A stretch of DNA of 64,000 nucleotides from CAYQUC01 sp964420605 (GTDB taxonomy: Bacteria; Pseudomonadota; Gammaproteobacteria; UBA6429; Thiohalophilaceae): NCBI GenBank assembly GCA_964420605.1, contig CAYQUC010000007.1, positions 8,648 to 72,647 on the forward strand. The letters run 5' to 3'. A program made the position numbers and the translations under genes. The notes below the pieces were generated by a model. That model was not told where the DNA came from. It saw only the letters and a program-made list of their open reading frames with translations, and did not search any database. Below are positions 19,228 to 29,061 of this stretch, piece after piece (the first letter of the stretch is position 1; every line of letters starts with the position of its first letter).

Positions 19228-20304
19228 TTATTTTGAAGGTATGCTACTGCCTTTATAACCCCAGATATCAACATTGACACCAGACTCTACAAAGTGCTCC
19301 GCTCGTTTAGACAAATAACGTTGAAAGCTGGGTTGTTTTTGATAGCTGTCACTGAGTACATAGTGAAAAATTCCTTGAGTGTGAAAAGTCTTGAAAAAAG
19401 CTTCTGATCGTATAATTTCTTTTCCTTGCGCATTAAACACAATCAATGTCGGTGCATATTTCACATCGTATTTTTTGGCGAGTTCACGAGCTGTTGTTTT
19501 GATACCGTGCAAATCAGTGATGGGGGTTTGAGCCCACATGTCGAGTTGTATTATTGAGAATTGCGTAATAATATTTTGAGTTGATTTTTCAGATAATACT
19601 TTCTCATGAAGTAACAAGCAATTTGGGCAATCTTTTTGCTCAAATAATAGTGCAAAAGGTTTTTTTGAAGAATTAGTGACCAGTTTTGATAGGTTATAAG
19701 GCGGTTTATTAAAATAAGTTTCAGTGATAATTTTGCCGCTGTTTTTGCTATTAGGCTTATGTTTGGCAACATAGTCTCGATATGAAATTGTGTTTTCTTG
19801 TTTATCTGCAACCCAGTCTATTGCGACTTTAAATCGATCGGGGGGTAGATAACCGTTTAAACGGAGTATTATTTTACCTTTTTCATTAAAAAAAAGAATT
19901 GTTGGCGTAAATTGTACTTTAAGCGCACTAGCAAAACTTTTTTCTGTATAGGTCTGACTTCCAATATTTACAATTTCACGATCGCCCCACATATTCATGG
20001 AAACTACATCAAAGTTTTTTCGTACTTTTTGTTCAATATCTTTTTGGGCTAAATTTCGCTCAACTAAGGCATTGCAATAGGGGCAACCTGGTTGGTGAAA
20101 AATTAGCATTAAACGTTTTTGTTTTTTTGCTGCCTCTGAAACATCGTCGTTGAGATCCAGAAAACCCTCTTTGAACCACTTAGGGTATTCAGTTGGTTTT
20201 GCGCCGTCATAACTTGCTTTTTCTTCAGCAGATAAGGCGCTAGCAAAACTAAAAATACATAATGTGATGAGCAGGCTATTAATATTGTTTACTAATTTAA
20301 TCAC
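19228..20304 (-). CDS. periplasmic tandem thioredoxin-fold protein (SoxW-like)
   Basis: A 358-residue exported protein (signal peptide to about residue 26, ASALSA) with two consecutive thioredoxin folds. The first has HQPGCPYC (Cys74, Cys77) and a cis-Pro in FTPTILFF. The second has EQKDCPNC (Cys226, Cys229) and YAPTLIVF. Single-domain relatives named SoxW act as periplasmic thioredoxins that keep Sox proteins reduced. A double version could pass electrons between the two sites or reduce two partners; that is inference. It is convergent with lptG, only 5 bp apart, and 73 bp downstream of an RDD gene on the same strand. Confidence 0.75.
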   Translation of the reverse strand: MIKLVNNINSLLITLCIFSFASALSAEEKASYDGAKPTEYPKWFKEGFLDLNDDVSEAAKKQKRLMLIFHQPGCPYCNALVERNLAQKDIEQKVRKNFDVVSMNMWGDREIVNIGSQTYTEKSFASALKVQFTPTILFFNEKGKIILRLNGYLPPDRFKVAIDWVADKQENTISYRDYVAKHKPNSKNSGKIITETYFNKPPYNLSKLVTNSSKKPFALLFEQKDCPNCLLLHEKVLSEKSTQNIITQFSIIQLDMWAQTPITDLHGIKTTARELAKKYDVKYAPTLIVFNAQGKEIIRSEAFFKTFHTQGIFHYVLSDSYQKQPSFQRYLSKRAEHFVESGVNVDIWGYKGSSIPSK

Positions 20305-20377
20305 GCTATGACCCTCAATAATATTCCGCTATACGATTTATGATGAACTAACTTGATAATAGTTCAAATTTGAGCAG

Positions 20378-20896
20378 TTAATTAACATGGACTATGCTTG
20401 ATTCGGTAAATTTATCACGCCACAGAAAGTATTGGTTGTCCATAATTAACCAAATTATTCCAATTAACACTAAAACACCTTTGGGCAAAATAAACAACCA
20501 ACTCATTGGAGGCCCGATATCCGGTGCTTCTGGCAACACAATTTTAACAATACCGAGCAAAATACATAGCCATGCAGGCAGTCCGGTTATAAAGCGTAAT
20601 AGCGACTGCATTAAGGTGACAGACGAGCCATCAATACGTTGTAAACGAATTTTCCAGGCACGCATTCCTAGTGTTTGACCACCATGGGTCCAAAACCATG
20701 AAAAAAACACGAAACATACCAGAAACAAGTAGGTGGTGAATAGCGGATTTCCGGCTGTGATCGATTCACCGCGAGTGACTGCGGTAGCAACACCGGTAGC
20801 CACGAATAATACCGCGATTAATAGTAAACCATCATAGATCATGGCGGCTAGCCGGCGAAATAGCAGAAAGTTGTTTAATTTGTTTGTTGAATTCAT
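20378..20896 (-). CDS. RDD family membrane protein
   Basis: A 172-residue protein that begins with the family hallmark FRRLAAMIYDGLLLIAVLF (Arg-Arg and Asp before the first helix). It continues through GQTLGMRAWKIRL, which is the conserved loop of RDD proteins. Three to four membrane helices are visible. RDD proteins are small inner-membrane proteins of poorly known function, some acting as Na+/H+ exchangers. It precedes the tandem thioredoxin gene on the same strand and could share its transcript. Confidence 0.85.
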   Translation of the reverse strand: MNSTNKLNNFLLFRRLAAMIYDGLLLIAVLFVATGVATAVTRGESITAGNPLFTTYLFLVCFVFFSWFWTHGGQTLGMRAWKIRLQRIDGSSVTLMQSLLRFITGLPAWLCILLGIVKIVLPEAPDIGPPMSWLFILPKGVLVLIGIIWLIMDNQYFLWRDKFTESSIVHVN

Positions 20897-21083
20897 GTAC
20901 GACTATCACAATTTAGAAAAAGGTAATAATAATGAATTTTGAACGAAGTATCCATTCACTATATTTAATTATTATGTGTGGATAAAAAAATTAAAGCATT
21001 AATCACTGCATTCTTACTGGCTTTATTGGCTATAGTTAAGTAATGGCTAGCGATAAAATATAAAATAATAATGGAAAGTACTT

Positions 21084-21440
21084 ATGTCAGTATACCAAAC
21101 TTTAGCTCGATTACCTGGCGTTTTTGCGGCTGGTGAATATTCATACCGAGGTGATCGGTATTCATACGAAGGCCAGATGACCGATGAAATGGCTAAAATG
21201 GCTTCAATTATGTGTCGGTCAACCTCCTTAGCCGTTCATATGCAAGTTAACATGATGAAAACACTTGGTACCGATTGTGGTTGCTCACCTTCGCGAGGAT
21301 GGGTGGTTAATGGTACGGATTTTACCGTCTGTGTTATTGGGAATAATTTTTGTTTCTTAAATAATAAGGATTCGTCATTAAATGAAGTAATGTCAATGCT
21401 ACTGGATGCAGTTGATATGACAAATGACTTCAAAATTTAA
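21084..21440 (+). CDS. DUF2173 (roadblock-like) protein, copy 1
   Basis: A 118-residue soluble protein and the first of three tandem paralogues. Recognisable family features are the N-terminal LPGVFAAGEYS, the middle SPSRGWVVNGTDFTVCVIGNNFCFL and the end SLNEVMSMLLDAV. DUF2173 is a roadblock/LC7-like family that is found mainly in sulfur- and iron-oxidising chemolithotrophs and whose function is unknown. This copy has four cysteines, including DCGC in the central loop. GGAAAG lies before the ATG. The tandem set suggests a heteromeric complex, which is an inference. Confidence 0.72.
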   Translation: MSVYQTLARLPGVFAAGEYSYRGDRYSYEGQMTDEMAKMASIMCRSTSLAVHMQVNMMKTLGTDCGCSPSRGWVVNGTDFTVCVIGNNFCFLNNKDSSLNEVMSMLLDAVDMTNDFKI

Positions 21441-21482
21441 TTTTATGTGATTTCGGCAGTTACTAATTTTTCGGAGAAAATA

Positions 21483-21821
21483 ATGGTAGAAATAACAAAT
21501 TTAATGACATTAAAGGGTGCAATTGGGGCATTTAAAATGAATGAGAGTGGCGAATTACTCGAGCATGAGGTCAGTAGTGGCGGCGAATTAACTGAGACCA
21601 TACTTGACTTATTATGCCATGTTTGTGTTGCGAACATGGCTATTGCCACAATGCAGGCACGAGGATGGGAGAAAATGACAGGCATGGAAGGATTTTATCC
21701 AATCAATGGTTTTTCTTTAGTGGGTTTTGACTGGACGGCGATAGTGAATGGTGAATTTGGTGTGGTAATATCAAATAAGGACACAGATTTTGAAGCGGCC
21801 TATTCACTGCTAAACAGTTAG
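21483..21821 (+). CDS. DUF2173 (roadblock-like) protein, copy 2
   Basis: About 112 residues, the most divergent of the three. The ATG at 21483 is preferred over an in-frame GTG at 21447 because CGGAGAA lies just upstream and because the resulting N-terminus (MVEITNLMTLKGAIGAFKM) aligns with the start of the paralogues. The shared pattern is LxxxxGVxAxxxxxxG at the start, a central WxxMxGxxGFYPINGFSL region and a C-terminal DFEAAYSLLNS helix. It lies 42 bp behind copy 1 and 10 bp before copy 3, consistent with one operon. Function unknown. Confidence 0.68.
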   Translation: MVEITNLMTLKGAIGAFKMNESGELLEHEVSSGGELTETILDLLCHVCVANMAIATMQARGWEKMTGMEGFYPINGFSLVGFDWTAIVNGEFGVVISNKDTDFEAAYSLLNS

Positions 21822-21831
21822 GACAACTACA

Positions 21832-22164
21832 ATGATAAGAAAATTATTAGCTATCGATGGTGTTATGGTCATTTGTTCTTTTCATGATGATGGCGCATTT
21901 GTCGAAGGTCACGGTTTAATGGACGATGATCAAATGATCGGACTAGCCAGTTTTGCTCATGATTATAAAAGAATCATTCAGGGCAATGCGGATCAATTAT
22001 CAATGTTTACCCAAATGTCAGGCTGGACACCACCAGGAGCTTGGATTGTTAGGGGCCCAGTAACGTCAATCTGTAGTGTCGGCAATGTTGTTTGTGTTAT
22101 TAACAATGAAGAAACGTCGTTAAATGAGTTAATGTCCGAATTATCCGAAGCAGCGCATTTCTGA
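21832..22164 (+). CDS. DUF2173 (roadblock-like) protein, copy 3
   Basis: A 110-residue protein most like copy 1: LLAIDGVMVICSFHDDGAFV at the N-terminus, MSGWTPPGAWIVRGPVTSI in the middle and ETSLNELMSELSEAA at the end. The nearly identical C-terminal motif TSLNELMSxL (SSLNEVMSML in copy 1) supports a recent duplication. GGACAACTACA precedes the ATG. No transmembrane segments or signal peptide are seen, so the set acts in the cytoplasm. A 284-bp gap with no recognisable gene follows. Confidence 0.72.
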   Translation: MIRKLLAIDGVMVICSFHDDGAFVEGHGLMDDDQMIGLASFAHDYKRIIQGNADQLSMFTQMSGWTPPGAWIVRGPVTSICSVGNVVCVINNEETSLNELMSELSEAAHF

Positions 22165-22448
22165 AATAAAGTTTCTTGAAGCTAATTAGTATTGTAAAAA
22201 TTAGTTTACCTTCCTTGAACGAGTGATTGCGATATTTGGACTTTGTCTAGATTTATTTAAACGTTAATACTCTTAATAGTGTAAAAATTCACCAGTTTAA
22301 AATTATTTTTCATTCAATTGCTTGTCCCGTTATAATACGGTTATTTATTTTGTTATTTTTTCAAATATTTATTGCGCTTAGAAATCTACTGGCTATGCTT
22401 ACGACAATATTTTGAAAAGATGTTTATATCACAACAGGTAGATATCGA

Positions 22449-23006
22449 ATGATTTTTAACAAACTTGCCCTAAAAGTTCTTTTACTTTTAATCGTATTAA
22501 CTATTTCAGCATGTGATTCACCTCCATCAGAGGTTTCTATAAAAATTCAACAAGATATTGTTGACCTTAATAAATCAACACTTAGTATTTCGAGTTCGGA
22601 TTTACGCTTTAGAAGTTACCGGTTAATGGCAAAAAAAGGTAATTCTGAGGCAATGGTTGAATTAGCAAATTCCTATTTGTACGAAGAAAATATTCGTCCG
22701 TTTAATGAAAAGAAAGCGATGAAATGGCTGTCTAAGTCGGCTTTGATTGGAAACCCTCATGCATCATCGGAGCTTGCAGAAATTTATTCTGAAGGTTTAT
22801 ATGATGGTGAAGGTAATGTTCGTATTAAAAGTGATAAGGAAACAAGCTTGATGTGGTCGTATATTGCAAGTGAGCAAAGTAAAAACTTGTCCGATAAAGA
22901 AATTATTCTAGTTAGTCTCGATACTAATAAAACCGATAAATTTCAACAAATGGCCAAACGGGCAAAACAACGCGCCGAGCAATGGCTATCGGCAAATAAT
23001 ACCTAA
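22449..23006 (+). CDS. Sel1-repeat lipoprotein
   Basis: A 185-residue protein with a lipoprotein signal ending in TISAC (Cys22). Asp at +2 would favour retention in the inner membrane by the Lol rule. Residues about 55-165 contain Sel1-like (TPR-related) repeats, for example NSEAMVELANSYLYEE and NPHASSELAEIYSEGLYDG with the neighbouring MKWLSKSA helix. Such proteins serve as scaffolds for protein interactions. No partner is evident; purL follows after 120 bp. Confidence 0.7.
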   Translation: MIFNKLALKVLLLLIVLTISACDSPPSEVSIKIQQDIVDLNKSTLSISSSDLRFRSYRLMAKKGNSEAMVELANSYLYEENIRPFNEKKAMKWLSKSALIGNPHASSELAEIYSEGLYDGEGNVRIKSDKETSLMWSYIASEQSKNLSDKEIILVSLDTNKTDKFQQMAKRAKQRAEQWLSANNT

Positions 23007-23126
23007 CGGTAATTAATCAGCCTAAAATTTAACTGTCATATAGCCAAAATTAGTCATTTTATTATGGCTAGTCCGCCATGCTTCCAGTATTATTCATATT
23101 TAATCTAGCTCGGTGGAATCAGCGAT

Positions 23127-26100
23127 ATGTTAAGCCTGCGTGGTAGTAATGCCCTCTCAAATTTTCGACGAAACAACCTCCTAAAAAAATTACAACAGAT
23201 AACGCCTGAAGTGCACGGTGTTCAAGCTTATTATGTCCATTTTATTAGTATTAATAATGAGTTAAATGATAGAGAGTTAAGTCAATTATTATTATTACTC
23301 GATTCTACGAATGATTTAGACTGTAGTCGAGTTGAAAATACCTCGGTTACCGAGTTTATTATTGTACCGCGTCCAGGAACAATTTCACCATGGTCGAGTA
23401 AAGCGACTGATATCGCACATAATTGTGGTTTTGATTCTATTAACCGTATAGAACGCGGTGTAATTTATCACCTTGAAGGATATTTAAATTCAGGTAGTAA
23501 CGAAGTTAGTTTAGCTAGAACAAAATCATGTTTGCATGACCGCATGACTGAAACGGTATTGTTGGATATAGATGCTGCAAATGATCTTTTTGTAGAATCT
23601 AACCCATCAGAATTGCAGAGTGTGGATATATTATCTGGACAGCATACAGCACTTCGTGAGGCTAACCTTACTTTGGGATTAGCGTTAGCCGATGATGAAA
23701 TTGATTATTTAGTCGACAATTTTATTAAGCTAAAACGTAATCCCACTGATATTGAATTAATGATGTTTGCTCAAGCAAACTCAGAACATTGCCGTCATAA
23801 AATATTTAATGCTGATTGGATTATCGATAGCAAAAAGCAAGATATATCATTGTTTAATATGATCAGAAATACCTACAAGGTAAGTTCGAAAAATATATTA
23901 TCGGCTTATCATGATAACTCCGCGGTGATGAGTGGAAATGTAGCGGAACGGTTTGTGCCTTCAAGCCATTCAAATCGGTATCATTACCAGCAAGAACCGG
24001 TTCATATCTTGATGAAAGTTGAAACTCATAATCATCCAACAGCAATATCACCTTTTGCAGGTGCTGCAACTGGCTCGGGTGGTGAGATTCGAGATGAGGG
24101 AGCAACTGGACGAGGCTCAAAACCGAAAGCCGGACTCTGTGGTTTTTCTGTTTCAAATTTGAATATCCCAGGAGCCGTTCAAGCCTGGGAAACCGATTAT
24201 GGCAAGCCTGCCAGAATAGCGTCAGCGCTTGATATAATGCTCGATGGTCCAATTGGAGCAGCCGCGTTTAATAATGAATTCGGTCGTCCAAATATTTGCG
24301 GTTACTTTAGGACCTATGAAGAACAAGTTCCTGGTGTTAGTGGTGATGAAGTTCGGGGCTATCATAAACCAATTATGTTAGCCGGTGGACTCGGTAATAT
24401 TCGTGAACCTGATATTAAAAAAAATCAAATTCCAGCGGGTGCTAAATTATTGGTTATCGGTGGTCCGGCAATGCTGATTGGTTTGGGTGGTGGTGCGGCA
24501 TCCAGTATGCAAACCGGTCAAAGTCATGAAGATTTAGACTTTGCCTCAGTTCAACGAGGTAATCCAGAAATGGAACGGCGGGCACAGGAAGTTATTGATC
24601 GATGTGTTCAGATGAATGCGAGTAATCCTATTATTAGTATTCATGACGTTGGTGCGGGTGGCTTGTCCAATGCCATGCCGGAATTGGTGAATGATTGTGA
24701 TCGCGGTGCAATATTTGATTTACGAGCAATACCAAACGATGAGCTAGGCATGTCACCATTAGATATCTGGTGCAATGAATCACAAGAACGTTATGTATTA
24801 GCAATATCAAATGAAAACTTAAATACGTTTATCCGCATCTGTGAACGAGAACGCTGTCCGTATGCCATTATTGGTCAAGCCACAAATGAAAAACAATTAA
24901 TATTAAACGACAGCCATTTTGATAATACTCCAATTGATATTCCCATGGAGGTGCTATTAGGTAAGCCACCTAAGATGTTACGTGATGTCCAAAGCGTTAG
25001 TATTGACACACAAAAATTTAATCATCATGGTATTGATATTAAAGAAGCAGTTTATCGTGTATTAAAATTACCAACGGTAGCGGATAAGTCATTTTTAATT
25101 ACTATTGGTGATCGTTCCGTAACGGGGATGGTCACGCAAGATCAAATGGTTGGTCCGTGGCAAGTACCCGTGGCAGATGTTGCTGTAACCAGTAGTGGTT
25201 ATCGAGGTTATACCGGTGAAGCCATGGCTGTTGGTGAACGTACACCGGTCGCGCTAATATCACACACTAGTTCAGCTCGACTAGCCGTGGCCGAAGCAAT
25301 CACCAATATTGCAGCATCTAATATAGATGCAATTAGTGATATTGTATTATCTGCAAACTGGATGTCAGCCGCAGGTCATCCCGGTGAAGACAGTGGCTTG
25401 TTTGATGCGGTAAAAGCGGTGGGCATGGAATTATGTCCCGATTTGAAAATCACCATACCTGTTGGTAAAGATTCAATGTCAATGAAAACCGTTTGGCAGG
25501 AAAACAACCAATCTAAAAGCGTCACGTCACCAATGTCATTAATCATTACCGCTTTTTCTCGCGTAACCGATGTGCGTAAAACATTAACGCCGCAGTTAAA
25601 AACAGATAAAGGCGAATCAAGTTTAATTTTAATTGATTTGGGAAATGGTCAAAATAGACTTGGTGCTTCTTGTTTAGCTCAAGTTTATAAAAAAATAGGT
25701 GATAAACCGGCAGATTTAGATTCACCTAAATTATTAAAATCGTTTTTTGATGTTATTCAAGATTTGAATAATAAAAAGCTATTAATGGCATATCATGATC
25801 GCTCTGATGGTGGGTTATTGGCGACACTGACTGAAATGGCGTTTGCAGGACACGTTGGTATTAATATTGATTTAAGCCCTCTTTCTGATGATATTACGGC
25901 AGTATTATTTAATGAAGAACTTGGCGCGGTAATTCAGGTTTTAAATTCTGAACTTGCTAAGGTTGAAACTATCTTAAATAATTCAGACATTTCCAATTGT
26001 GTTGTTGGAAATTTAAATGACTCATTTGAGTTAAATATTAAGGCAAACACTAACATTGTATTACAAGAGTCATTAATTGACTTAAGACAAGCATGGTCGC

Positions 26101-27029
26101 AAACAAGCTTTAAAATGCAATCCATTCGTGACAATGCCGAGTGTGCCAAACAAGAAAACGATTTATTAAATGATAAAAATAATCCGGGCTTACATGTTAA
26201 TTTAAGTTTTGATCACACTATTGATATTTCAACACCATACCTTAATCTTGGTGCGCGACCCAGAGTTGCTATATTAAGAGAGCAGGGCGTTAATGGCCAT
26301 GTTGAAATGGCATCAGCATTTGATCGGGTTGGTTTTGAAAGTGTCGATGTACACATGAGCGATGTTATGTCAGGTGCTATCAGTTTCAATGACTTTTCTG
26401 GACTGGTTGCTTGTGGTGGTTTTTCATATGGTGATGTGCTTGGTGCCGGTGGTGGTTGGGCAAAATCAATTTTGTTCCATAATGAATTAAAAGAACAGTT
26501 TGAAACATTTTTTCATCGTGAAGATAGTTTTACATTGGGCGTTTGTAATGGTTGCCAAATGTTGTCTAATTTAAAACAATTAATACCTGGTGCAGAGCAT
26601 TGGCCAGAATTCATTAAGAATACGTCAGAACAATTTGAAGCACGGTTTTCGTTAGTGAAAGTTCGCGATTCAAAATCTATTTTTCTAAAAGACATGCAAG
26701 ATTCTGTTCTACCCATTACGGTTGCTCACGGTGAAGGACATGCACTGTTTTCGCCTTCTAGTTCAATTGAACAGATTTTGAGTGATAATACTGTGTGCTT
26801 ACAATTTGTTGACAATAATGATGTACCGACTGAACACTACCCATTAAATCCTAATGGTTCAGTCAATGGTATTACGGGGTTAACTACTAATGATGGACGC
26901 GTTACTATTATGATGCCGCATCCGGAACGGGTTTACCGAACTGTGCAAAATTCATGGCATCCAGATGATTGGTCTGACGATGCGCCATGGTTGCGTATGT
27001 TCCAAAATGCGAGAGCGTGGGTAGATTGA
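23127..27029 (+). CDS. purL: phosphoribosylformylglycinamidine synthase
   Basis: A 1300-residue large-type PurL (FGAM synthase) that converts FGAR, ATP and glutamine to FGAM in purine synthesis. It has an N-terminal PurS-like domain, a linker with ANSEHCRHKIF, and two AIRS-like ATP-binding halves (VETHNHPTAISPFAGAATG and GKDSMSMK). A class I glutaminase domain follows with nucleophile Cys1140 in GVCNGCQML and His in MMPHPER. Length matches proteobacterial PurL. The stop is 1 bp before the ABC transporter ATPase gene, so read-through transcription is likely although the functions are unrelated. Confidence 0.97.
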   Translation: MLSLRGSNALSNFRRNNLLKKLQQITPEVHGVQAYYVHFISINNELNDRELSQLLLLLDSTNDLDCSRVENTSVTEFIIVPRPGTISPWSSKATDIAHNCGFDSINRIERGVIYHLEGYLNSGSNEVSLARTKSCLHDRMTETVLLDIDAANDLFVESNPSELQSVDILSGQHTALREANLTLGLALADDEIDYLVDNFIKLKRNPTDIELMMFAQANSEHCRHKIFNADWIIDSKKQDISLFNMIRNTYKVSSKNILSAYHDNSAVMSGNVAERFVPSSHSNRYHYQQEPVHILMKVETHNHPTAISPFAGAATGSGGEIRDEGATGRGSKPKAGLCGFSVSNLNIPGAVQAWETDYGKPARIASALDIMLDGPIGAAAFNNEFGRPNICGYFRTYEEQVPGVSGDEVRGYHKPIMLAGGLGNIREPDIKKNQIPAGAKLLVIGGPAMLIGLGGGAASSMQTGQSHEDLDFASVQRGNPEMERRAQEVIDRCVQMNASNPIISIHDVGAGGLSNAMPELVNDCDRGAIFDLRAIPNDELGMSPLDIWCNESQERYVLAISNENLNTFIRICERERCPYAIIGQATNEKQLILNDSHFDNTPIDIPMEVLLGKPPKMLRDVQSVSIDTQKFNHHGIDIKEAVYRVLKLPTVADKSFLITIGDRSVTGMVTQDQMVGPWQVPVADVAVTSSGYRGYTGEAMAVGERTPVALISHTSSARLAVAEAITNIAASNIDAISDIVLSANWMSAAGHPGEDSGLFDAVKAVGMELCPDLKITIPVGKDSMSMKTVWQENNQSKSVTSPMSLIITAFSRVTDVRKTLTPQLKTDKGESSLILIDLGNGQNRLGASCLAQVYKKIGDKPADLDSPKLLKSFFDVIQDLNNKKLLMAYHDRSDGGLLATLTEMAFAGHVGINIDLSPLSDDITAVLFNEELGAVIQVLNSELAKVETILNNSDISNCVVGNLNDSFELNIKANTNIVLQESLIDLRQAWSQTSFKMQSIRDNAECAKQENDLLNDKNNPGLHVNLSFDHTIDISTPYLNLGARPRVAILREQGVNGHVEMASAFDRVGFESVDVHMSDVMSGAISFNDFSGLVACGGFSYGDVLGAGGGWAKSILFHNELKEQFETFFHREDSFTLGVCNGCQMLSNLKQLIPGAEHWPEFIKNTSEQFEARFSLVKVRDSKSIFLKDMQDSVLPITVAHGEGHALFSPSSSIEQILSDNTVCLQFVDNNDVPTEHYPLNPNGSVNGITGLTTNDGRVTIMMPHPERVYRTVQNSWHPDDWSDDAPWLRMFQNARAWVD

Positions 27030-27030
27030 G

Positions 27031-27948
27031 ATGACTAAAAATGCCGCATTGATAATTAATGATCTTACCAAAAATTACAAAAATTCTGTTCAAGCATTAA
27101 AGGGAATTAGTCTTGAAGTTGAACAGGGCGATTTTTTTGCATTGCTAGGACCAAATGGTGCCGGAAAATCAACTGCAATTGGAATACTCAGCTCCTTGGT
27201 TAATAAAACCAGTGGTTCAGTATCCATTTTTGGTTTTGATGTTGATAAAAATAGAGAGTCAGCAAAAAGTTGCATTGGTCTGGTACCACAGGAGTTTAAT
27301 TTTAATCAATTTGAAATTGTTGAAGAAATTGTAATTAATCAGGCTGGTTATTATGGTATTTCGCGACAAGAAGCAGCAAAAAATACCGAGTACTATTTAA
27401 AAAAATTATCATTATGGGATAAACGGCATTCAATGGCTCGGGAATTATCGGGTGGAATGAAACGGCGTTTAATGATTGCTCGTGCATTAGTGCATAATCC
27501 TAAGTTGTTAATTTTAGATGAACCGACAGCAGGAGTTGATTTAGAAATCCGTCGATCAATGTGGACCTTTCTTCAAGAAATGAATGATAACGGAACAACT
27601 ATAATTTTAACAACACACTATCTTGAAGAAGCCGAACAGCTTTGTAAAAATATTGCTATTATTGATCAGGGTAAAATTATTGAAAATACAGCCATGAAAG
27701 AACTATTGGCTACATTAAATAGAGAAACATTTGTATTGAATATTAATAATCCTCTCAGTAGTGTGCCACAGATTAAAAACTTTGATGTTCGACTGATAGA
27801 TGAAAGTACACTCGAAGTTGATGTTTCAAAAGAACAGACAATGAATGACCTTTTTTCTGAATTATCAAATAAAAATATCATGGTTAGCAGCTTACGCAGT
27901 AAATCCAACCGTCTCGAAGAACTCTTTATTAATTTGGTAAAATCGTAA
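27031..27948 (+). CDS. ABC-2 exporter ATP-binding protein
   Basis: A 305-residue ATPase with Walker A GPNGAGKST (about residue 40), Q-loop VPQEFNFNQFE, signature LSGGMKRR, Walker B LLILDEPTAGVD and switch His in TTHYLEEAEQL. The about 80-residue C-terminal extension is like that of YadG-type and drug/polysaccharide ABC-2 ATPases. It is paired with the membrane gene 2 bp downstream, which makes a YadGH-like exporter. The substrate is unknown. Confidence 0.9.
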   Translation: MTKNAALIINDLTKNYKNSVQALKGISLEVEQGDFFALLGPNGAGKSTAIGILSSLVNKTSGSVSIFGFDVDKNRESAKSCIGLVPQEFNFNQFEIVEEIVINQAGYYGISRQEAAKNTEYYLKKLSLWDKRHSMARELSGGMKRRLMIARALVHNPKLLILDEPTAGVDLEIRRSMWTFLQEMNDNGTTIILTTHYLEEAEQLCKNIAIIDQGKIIENTAMKELLATLNRETFVLNINNPLSSVPQIKNFDVRLIDESTLEVDVSKEQTMNDLFSELSNKNIMVSSLRSKSNRLEELFINLVKS

Positions 27949-27950
27949 TT

Positions 27951-28724
27951 ATGCGCCTCAAAGATCAATACATAGCATTTCAGACCATTGTAAAAAAAGA
28001 AATGTTACGTTTCTTAAGAATATGGATACAAACTGTTCTGCCAGCAGGCATAACAATGACATTGTATTTCATTATTTTTGGAAATTTAATCGGCAGTCAA
28101 ATTGGTAATATTGGTGATTTTAGTTATATGGAATACATTGTACCCGGAATAATTTTAATGTCGGTTATTAATAACTCCTACTCGAATGTTGTTTCTTCTT
28201 TCTTTAGTGCAAAATTTCAACGACACATTGAAGAAATGCAAGTTTCACCAATGCCGAATTATATTATTTTGCTCGGATTTATATTTGGCGGTGTTGCTCG
28301 AGGATTGATCGTTGGGACAGTGGTTACTGTTGTGTCATTAATGTTCGTTGATTTAAAAATACATTCAATTCCTATCGCTATTACTGTGGTATTTTTAACC
28401 GCAGTCTTATTCTCCATTGCGGGATTAATTAATGCCGTTTATGCTAAATCATTTGATGATATATCGATTGTTCCAACCTTTGTATTAACACCGTTAATAT
28501 ATCTCGGCGGTGTTTTTTATTCGGTTAATATGTTATCGGATTTTTGGCAATCTGTTTCATTGTTTAATCCATTGCTCTACATGGTGAATGCTTTTCGTTA
28601 TAGTTTTTTGGGTGTGTCCGATATAGAGTTAGGAACTGCATTCACTATAATTATTTTATTTGTTGTTAGCTTATATCTTGTTGCACTGTATTTACTCAAC
28701 AAGGGCATTGGTACCAGAGAATAA
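27951..28724 (+). CDS. ABC-2 type permease (YadH-like)
   Basis: A 257-residue membrane protein with six hydrophobic segments and the ABC-2 pattern. The amphipathic N-terminal helix (VKKEMLRFLRIWIQTVLP) is followed by MEYIVPGIILMSVINNSYS and, near the end, FNPLLYMVNAFRYSFLG, a stretch well conserved in YadH and NodJ-like permeases. It forms the transmembrane part of the exporter with the ATPase encoded upstream. Convergent with the DUF2288 gene. Confidence 0.88.
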   Translation: MRLKDQYIAFQTIVKKEMLRFLRIWIQTVLPAGITMTLYFIIFGNLIGSQIGNIGDFSYMEYIVPGIILMSVINNSYSNVVSSFFSAKFQRHIEEMQVSPMPNYIILLGFIFGGVARGLIVGTVVTVVSLMFVDLKIHSIPIAITVVFLTAVLFSIAGLINAVYAKSFDDISIVPTFVLTPLIYLGGVFYSVNMLSDFWQSVSLFNPLLYMVNAFRYSFLGVSDIELGTAFTIIILFVVSLYLVALYLLNKGIGTRE

Positions 28725-28752
28725 CACGAGTATGTTTTTATCATCATCGAGT

Positions 28753-29061
28753 TTATTCAGTTTTACTTGAATTACTTTCTTGAATTAAAACGTAGGGTGC
28801 GACAACAACGCATAAAAAACTAGCGTTTTGTTGCTGCCATGTTACTGCCTGAGTATCAGTTGCTTCAGCAATAATTTCTTCAGATAACGCTTTGGAAATA
28901 TTGTTTGTGTTGTTTTGAGCAATATCAACGGCAATATCGATTAATTTAGCGTTAGTTGAGATCACTCGCACAGCTCCCCGAGCAAAATGTTTTTCAAGTT
29001 CTTGCCAACACAGTATGCCACTTTCTGATTCTAGGGTTGTTGTTAATTCTTTGATGTCCAT
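28753..29061 (-). CDS. DUF2288 family protein
   Basis: A 102-residue acidic soluble protein. The segment CWQELEKHFARGAVRVIS, followed by LIDIAVDIAQNN and VTWQQQNASFLCVVVAPYVLIQE, is the typical DUF2288 arrangement of proteobacteria and cyanobacteria. Its function is unknown. It is a single gene convergent with the ABC permease; the 365 bp upstream hold its own promoter region and that of the response regulator. Confidence 0.8.
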   Translation of the reverse strand: MDIKELTTTLESESGILCWQELEKHFARGAVRVISTNAKLIDIAVDIAQNNTNNISKALSEEIIAEATDTQAVTWQQQNASFLCVVVAPYVLIQESNSSKTE

